DNA from: Bifidobacterium breve
Lineage (GTDB): Bacteria > Actinomycetota > Acidimicrobiia > IMCC26256
Direction: 5' to 3'
DNA length: 6,622 nucleotides
Assembly: GCA_945907055.1 (NCBI GenBank)
Contig: CAMDSG010000097.1
Location: 1-6,622, forward strand
Positions 5,457-6,622 of this stretch are shown in pieces. A program made the position numbers and the translations under genes. The first letter of the stretch is position 1. Every line of letters starts with the position of its first letter. The notes beneath the pieces were generated by a model. The model was not told where the DNA came from, did not search any database, and saw nothing but the letters and a program-made list of their open reading frames with translations.

Positions 5457-6622
5457 GACGTAAGGGATCGTTGTCGTGTTCTTTGACCGAGTGTTGCGTG
5501 GGTATCTACACCGCGGGTGGTTGGAATCTTGCTCCAGTCGCCATCTGGGCCAAGCGACCATGCCAAGGTGTCGTCGTCGAGTTCGACAGTGAGCATTTCT
5601 TCTAATCGCGCGCATAGGCGCGGGTCGGTTATTGGTGTGATTGCTTCAACGCGTCTATCAAGGTTGCGAGGCATCATGTCAGCAGATCCGATTAAGTACT
5701 CAGCGCTTGTCGGGTCAGCGCCGAATCTATAGATGCGTGAGTGCTCCAAGAATCTTCCAACGATAGAGCGAACACGAATACCCTCTGAGAGGCCAGGTAC
5801 CCCAGGGCGAAGGCAGCAGATTCCTCGGATAATTAAGTCAATCTTGGCCCCAGCGGTTGCTGCGTCATACAACTCATCGATGATCTCCGGGTCCACGAGA
5901 CTATTCATTTTCATCATGATGTAGCCATTCGCCCCAAGCGATCCCTGAGAGCGAATTCGCGCGATCATTCCGCTGCGGAGGGAATTGGGAGCAACAAGCA
6001 ACTTGCGGTATGTCTTCCCGCGCGCATATCCAGTTAGGTGGTTGAAGAGGTCTGTTAGGTCCTCGCCAATCTCTGGGTCTGCAGTGAGTAGTCCGATGTC
6101 TTCGTAGAGGCCGGCGGTGACAGCGTTGTAGTTGCCGGTACCTATATGGCAGTAGCGACGAAGTCCGTCAGGCTCTTCGCGCACTATGAGGAGCACCTTG
6201 GTGTGAGTCTTGAGGCCGACGAGTCCGTAGACGACATGAACGCCGGCCTCCTCTAGGTCGCGAGCCCGATCTACGTTTGTTTGTTCGTCGAAACGGGCCT
6301 TTAGCTCTACGAGTGCAACTACTTGTTTGCCTGCATCTGCGGCGCGAACCAATGCGTTGACGATTGTGCTCTCCGGCCCGCCTGCTCTATAAAGAGTCTG
6401 CTTGATTGCGAGCACCTTTGGATCACGTGCCGCCTGCTCAACGAATGCCTCAACCGAGCCGGCAAAAGATTCGTAGGGGTGGTGCACGAGGACGTCTCGG
6501 CTGCGGAGAGTTCGAAATATGTCAGGAGTTCCCTCTGCTCTTAATAAGGCCGCAGGAGTGATTGGAGTCCAAGGCTCATCCTTCAGTTCGGGTCGATCAA
6601 GTTTGTAGATCGTCGAGAGGCC
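5453..6622 (-). CDS. ppk1: Polyphosphate kinase Ppk1 (C-terminal part, start outside window)
   Basis: Reversibly polymerises the gamma-phosphate of ATP into inorganic polyphosphate, through a phosphohistidine. The frame is open to the window edge: 389 codons are visible, beginning in the conserved YKLDRPELKDEPWTPITP block. The GTG at 6487 (VLVHHPYESF) is internal, not a start. This is about 55% of a family of roughly 690-740 residues and covers both C-terminal catalytic domains. Key residues are the HxK-type motif KTHTKVLL (His at 6205-6203; counterpart of E. coli His435), the HIGTGNYN motif (His at 6148-6146; counterpart of His454), and RFLEHSRIYRF (His at 5743-5741; counterpart of His592). 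LVELKARFDEQ and IGSADMMPRNLDRRVE are also typical. The C-terminus ends with a short basic Arg/Gln-rich tail. The stop overlaps the Nudix start, and the gene leads the polyphosphate operon as far as can be seen. Confidence 0.97.
   Translation of the reverse strand, partial: GLSTIYKLDRPELKDEPWTPITPAALLRAEGTPDIFRTLRSRDVLVHHPYESFAGSVEAFVEQAARDPKVLAIKQTLYRAGGPESTIVNALVRAADAGKQVVALVELKARFDEQTNVDRARDLEEAGVHVVYGLVGLKTHTKVLLIVREEPDGLRRYCHIGTGNYNAVTAGLYEDIGLLTADPEIGEDLTDLFNHLTGYARGKTYRKLLVAPNSLRSGMIARIRSQGSLGANGYIMMKMNSLVDPEIIDELYDAATAGAKIDLIIRGICCLRPGVPGLSEGIRVRSIVGRFLEHSRIYRFGADPTSAEYLIGSADMMPRNLDRRVEAITPITDPRLCARLEEMLTVELDDDTLAWSLGPDGDWSKIPTTRGVDTHATLGQRTRQRSLTS

Noticed and set aside
5457..5615. 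53-codon N-terminal extension of the Nudix protein
   Set aside because: It lies entirely within ppk1 in another frame, is Arg-rich without family resemblance, and the ATG at 5456 gives both the normal protein length and an ATGA overlap.
6485..6487. GTG as a start of a 344-residue ppk1 product
   Set aside because: The frame continues upstream to the window edge with conserved Ppk1 sequence (YKLDRPELKDEPWTP), so this codon is an internal valine.

Overview
The window looks like chromosomal DNA of an actinobacterium with intermediate G+C (a little over 50% by eye), possibly a compact or streamlined aquatic lineage. That placement is inferred from gene content: a SenX3/RegX3-type two-component pair, an AhpE-type peroxiredoxin, and a ppk1 gene followed by the two halves of a mycobacterial MutT1-like protein. 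Spacers are almost absent. No mobile element, tRNA, rRNA or CRISPR array is visible.

Left half, + strand (1-3203): the 3' end of pstA (cut by the window edge), pstB, a senX3/phoR-like histidine kinase and a regX3/phoB-like response regulator. Each gene overlaps the next by 4-8 bp, so they form one phosphate-uptake and phosphate-sensing operon. No phoU lies in the visible part. The kinase has no membrane segment.

Right half, - strand, read from right to left (6622-3217): the 3' part of ppk1 (polyphosphate kinase, cut by the window edge), a Nudix hydrolase, a SixA-like histidine phosphatase and surE, again joined by 1-4 bp overlaps. A 115 bp spacer with a candidate promoter and a perfect dyad follows, then an AhpE-like peroxiredoxin. 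The two gene sets converge, with only 13 bp between the regX3 and ahpE stop codons.

Functionally, one operon imports phosphate by ABC transport and senses it. The facing operon makes polyphosphate (Ppk1), may degrade it (SurE has exopolyphosphatase activity in some bacteria) and carries nucleotide or dinucleotide-polyphosphate clean-up functions (Nudix plus histidine phosphatase). The region therefore reads as a phosphate/polyphosphate homeostasis locus. All families are known. The points most worth a second look are the membrane-free SenX3-like kinase, the two-gene form of MutT1, the coupling of surE to ppk1, the two possible starts of pstB, and the second cysteine in the AhpE-like protein.
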